Positions 6,950 through 8,729 of a DNA stretch of 8,729 nt are shown here, piece by piece. The position numbers and the translations under genes are program-made. Numbering within the stretch: position 1 is the first letter of the stretch; each line of letters starts with the position of its first letter. Source of the DNA: an uncultured Gemmatimonadales bacterium (GTDB lineage: Bacteria; Gemmatimonadota; Gemmatimonadetes; Longimicrobiales; Gaopeijiaceae); assembly GCA_937983085.1 (NCBI GenBank), contig CALJKZ010000163.1, positions 1-8,729 of the forward strand. The letters are read 5' to 3'. A model generated the notes under the pieces. That model made no database searches. It was not told where the DNA came from and saw only the letters and a program-made list of their open reading frames with translations.

Positions 6950-6974
6950 CTGGTCCGGACGCGCTCCACCGACC

Positions 6975-6980
6975 TACCTT
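6975..6980 (+). promoter_or_regulatory. possible -10 element of the M28 peptidase gene
   Basis: TACCTT fits TAnnnT and lies 40 bases before ATG 7021. No convincing -35 is found 16-19 bases upstream. The resulting leader is C-rich and lacks a Shine-Dalgarno, as for the gene at 61. Confidence 0.28.
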
Positions 6981-7020
6981 GGCGCCTTCGCCCACGCGCA
7001 CCCTCACCACCACTCCCGGA

Positions 7021-8652
7021 ATGACATCGAACGTCTCGCGACGCGCCTGGTCGGCTCGTCTACCGCTGATCCTCCTGCCTCTTGCCGTCGCGTGCGCCGG
7101 CGAGAGGGAGCCGCTGACCCTGGAAGCAGCTGTCGACAGCCTCTCCCTCGAGACGTTCCTGGCCCATCAGGAGGCTCTTTCCAGCGACGAGATGGCAGGC
7201 CGTCGACCGGGCACCGCGGGATACGATGCTGCCGCCGCGTATCTGGTGGACCAGGCACGGGCGCTGGGGTTGGAGCCCGGCGGCGCGGACGGATCGTACC
7301 TCCAGCCGATCCAGTTCCGCAGGTCGCAGGTCGTCCCCGGCTCGGTTTCCCTCTCGGTGGGTGGTGAAGCCCTGGTATTCGAAGCGGACTTCACCGTGTC
7401 TCCGCGAATCCTGGTCCGGGAAACCGACCTTCGGGCGCCCCTGGTCTTCGCTGGATTCGGCATCAGCGCGCCGGGACTGGACTACGACGACTTCGACGGC
7501 ATCGACGTGCAGGGGAAGCTGGCTGTGGTGCTTCATGGCGCCCCCGACGCGTTCGGCTCCTTGGAGCGGACCGTCCTTTCCAGCTCCAAGGCCCGGGATG
7601 CCGAACTCCTTCGTCGCGGTGCAGCCGGTGTCATCGTGGTCCGGTCCGTCGGCGTGGGGAATCGCCTGTCGTCGCGCCCTCCCACCGGCTACCTACCCCC
7701 CGACTTCGCCGAGGACGCTTCCAGCGGAGAGGAGCTGGCTGCCTCGCTCGTGGTCTCCCGGCGCGTGGCGTCGTCGTGGATGGCTCGGGCCGGCCTGGAC
7801 CTCGACGACGCGGAGACCCGGGCCCGAAACGGGGAGTCCAGCTCCGCGGACCTCGGCATCGAAGCCGTGCTGCGCGCCCGCTTCGACCACCAGGAATTCG
7901 AAAGCGCGAACGTCGGCGCGCTCCTGCTGGGAAGCGATCCGTCGTTGGCCGAGGAGCACCTGGTCGTCACCGCCCACCTGGACCACCTGGGGACGGGGAT
8001 CCCCTTGGACGGCGATTCCATCTACAACGGAACGCTGGACAACGCCTCGGGCTCGGCCGCCATTCTCACGTTGGCCTCGACCCTCGCGCGCATGGACGCT
8101 CCCCGCCGCTCCATCCTCTTCCTCTGGGTCACGGCCGAGGAGTCGGGCCTCCTGGGCTCGGAGTACTTCGCCCGGTTTCCCACGGTGGAGGGTCGGGTGG
8201 TCGCCAACCAGAACATGGACGGCGTCATGGGGATGATCGCCGACGCCACCGATGTCCTCGCCTTCGGATACGAGCACTCGAACCTGTCGGAGGCCGTCGA
8301 CTTCGCCGTGGCTCGCACGGGGACCCCGGTGAGTCCGGATCCGACGCCGGAGGAGAATCTCTTCATCCGCAGCGACCAGTACGCCTTCGTCCGGCAGGGA
8401 ATCGCCGCCATCTGGGTCCAGGCGGGACGGACCAGCGTCGACCCCGCCGTCGACGCCCAGGCGGAGCTCGACCGCTGGATCGTCGAACGCTATCACAAGC
8501 CCACCGACGATCTGGCCCAGCCCATGGACCTGGAAGGCGTGAGGAAGGAGTTGGAGAACAATCTCCTCGTGGCCCATTACATCGCCAACGAGATGTCCGC
8601 CGTCCGGTGGAACACCGAGAGCTTCCTCTACGGCCTGCGGCCTCGCGGTTGA
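7021..8652 (+). CDS. predicted lipoprotein M28-family zinc peptidase with PA-like domain
   Basis: The 543-residue product starts MTSNVSRRAWSARLPLILLP and has a lipobox AVAC with the lipidated cysteine at 25, so it should sit in the envelope. Residues about 43-100 form the N-terminal M28 segment (DEMAGRRPGTAGYDAAAAYL at 56-75). A PA-like domain is inserted at about 137-260 (LVFAGFGISAPGLDYDDFDG, GKLAVVLHG and GAAGVIVV). The catalytic domain follows from about 298. All five co-catalytic zinc ligands are visible: His319 in AHLDHLG, bridging Asp340 in LDNASGS, Glu374 of the EE pair (Glu373 being the general base), Asp400 in NMDG and His492 in RYHKPTDD. M28 enzymes of this type remove N-terminal amino acids from peptides, so a scavenging aminopeptidase is likely, with specificity unknown. 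ATG 7021 is chosen because a complete lipoprotein signal follows. The frame is open back to 6445, but that part is antisense to the GcvT-like gene. Confidence 0.92.
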   Translation: MTSNVSRRAWSARLPLILLPLAVACAGEREPLTLEAAVDSLSLETFLAHQEALSSDEMAGRRPGTAGYDAAAAYLVDQARALGLEPGGADGSYLQPIQFRRSQVVPGSVSLSVGGEALVFEADFTVSPRILVRETDLRAPLVFAGFGISAPGLDYDDFDGIDVQGKLAVVLHGAPDAFGSLERTVLSSSKARDAELLRRGAAGVIVVRSVGVGNRLSSRPPTGYLPPDFAEDASSGEELAASLVVSRRVASSWMARAGLDLDDAETRARNGESSSADLGIEAVLRARFDHQEFESANVGALLLGSDPSLAEEHLVVTAHLDHLGTGIPLDGDSIYNGTLDNASGSAAILTLASTLARMDAPRRSILFLWVTAEESGLLGSEYFARFPTVEGRVVANQNMDGVMGMIADATDVLAFGYEHSNLSEAVDFAVARTGTPVSPDPTPEENLFIRSDQYAFVRQGIAAIWVQAGRTSVDPAVDAQAELDRWIVERYHKPTDDLAQPMDLEGVRKELENNLLVAHYIANEMSAVRWNTESFLYGLRPRG

Positions 8653-8729
8653 GCGACATTTCGCGGATGCCCCTCGGGCCTTATGGTGTCGCTGTGACCG
8701 CCCGTCGCGGAATGCCGTTGTGAACAGCC
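8653..8729. other. short non-coding tail with no clear gene
   Basis: No credible gene is visible in these 77 bases after the peptidase stop. TATGGT at 8682-8687 fits TAnnnT and could be a -10 for a gene beyond the window. A 4-base-stem hairpin (8669-8679) lacks a T tract and is too weak to call a terminator. Confidence 0.4.

Larger units (their letters stand above)
6916..7020. promoter_or_regulatory. divergent intergenic region holding promoters of both flanking units
   Basis: These 105 bases separate divergent start codons at 6915 (-) and 7021 (+), so both promoters should lie here or extend into the coding ends. It contains a perfect 8-base palindrome GTCCGGAC (6953-6960). A short inverted repeat, AGTT-N6-AACT (6938-6951), overlaps the minus-strand TTGACA. 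Either could be an operator, but the arms are short and GTCCGGAC-like palindromes arise easily at high GC. Confidence 0.5.

Noticed and set aside
6445..7020. N-terminal extension of the M28 peptidase frame
   Set aside because: It is antisense to the GcvT-like gene, and a complete lipoprotein signal peptide begins at 7021.
1..8729. Mobile element, CRISPR array, toxin-antitoxin or defence island
   Set aside because: No transposase, integrase, repeat-spacer pattern, terminal inverted repeats or defence-type domains were seen in any frame.

Overview
The window is GC-rich and densely coded, with six complete genes in three transcription units and about 270 non-coding bases. High GC, the number of exported proteins and lipoproteins, and the protein families (LVIVD propeller, PA-M28 peptidase, PYROXD2-like flavoprotein) suggest an environmental bacterium such as a member of Gemmatimonadota. 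That assignment rests on style only, because no rRNA or other phylogenetic marker is present.

Layout. Unit A (+, 61-3095): a secreted 682-residue protein with Ig-like N-terminal domains and an LVIVD-type beta-propeller. It overlaps by one base (TGATG) a 328-residue predicted lipoprotein made of two tandem VOC (glyoxalase/bleomycin-resistance fold) domains. Unit B (-, 6915 down to 3105): a GcvT-like folate-binding protein, a PYROXD2/phytoene-desaturase-like FAD oxidoreductase and a predicted lipoprotein alpha/beta hydrolase. Both junctions are 4-base GTGA overlaps, so the three are probably one translationally coupled operon. Units A and B converge with 9 bases between their stops. Unit C (+, 7021-8652): a predicted lipoprotein M28 zinc peptidase with a PA-like insert, diverging from unit B across a 105-base region that must hold both promoters.

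How they may work together. Four of the six products carry export signals: one cleavable signal peptide and three lipoboxes. Units A and C therefore look like cell-envelope functions, with the peptidase probably feeding on peptides. Unit B is the best candidate for an uncharacterised pathway. A GcvT-type protein without gcvH or gcvP beside it, coupled to a flavin oxidoreductase, is compatible with oxidation or demethylation of a small molecule with one-carbon transfer to tetrahydrofolate, but the substrate cannot be read from the sequence. The three first-in-unit genes lack a clear Shine-Dalgarno sequence, while at least two internal starts have one, which suggests two modes of translation initiation. 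I see no tRNA, rRNA, CRISPR array, insertion sequence or obvious long repeat.
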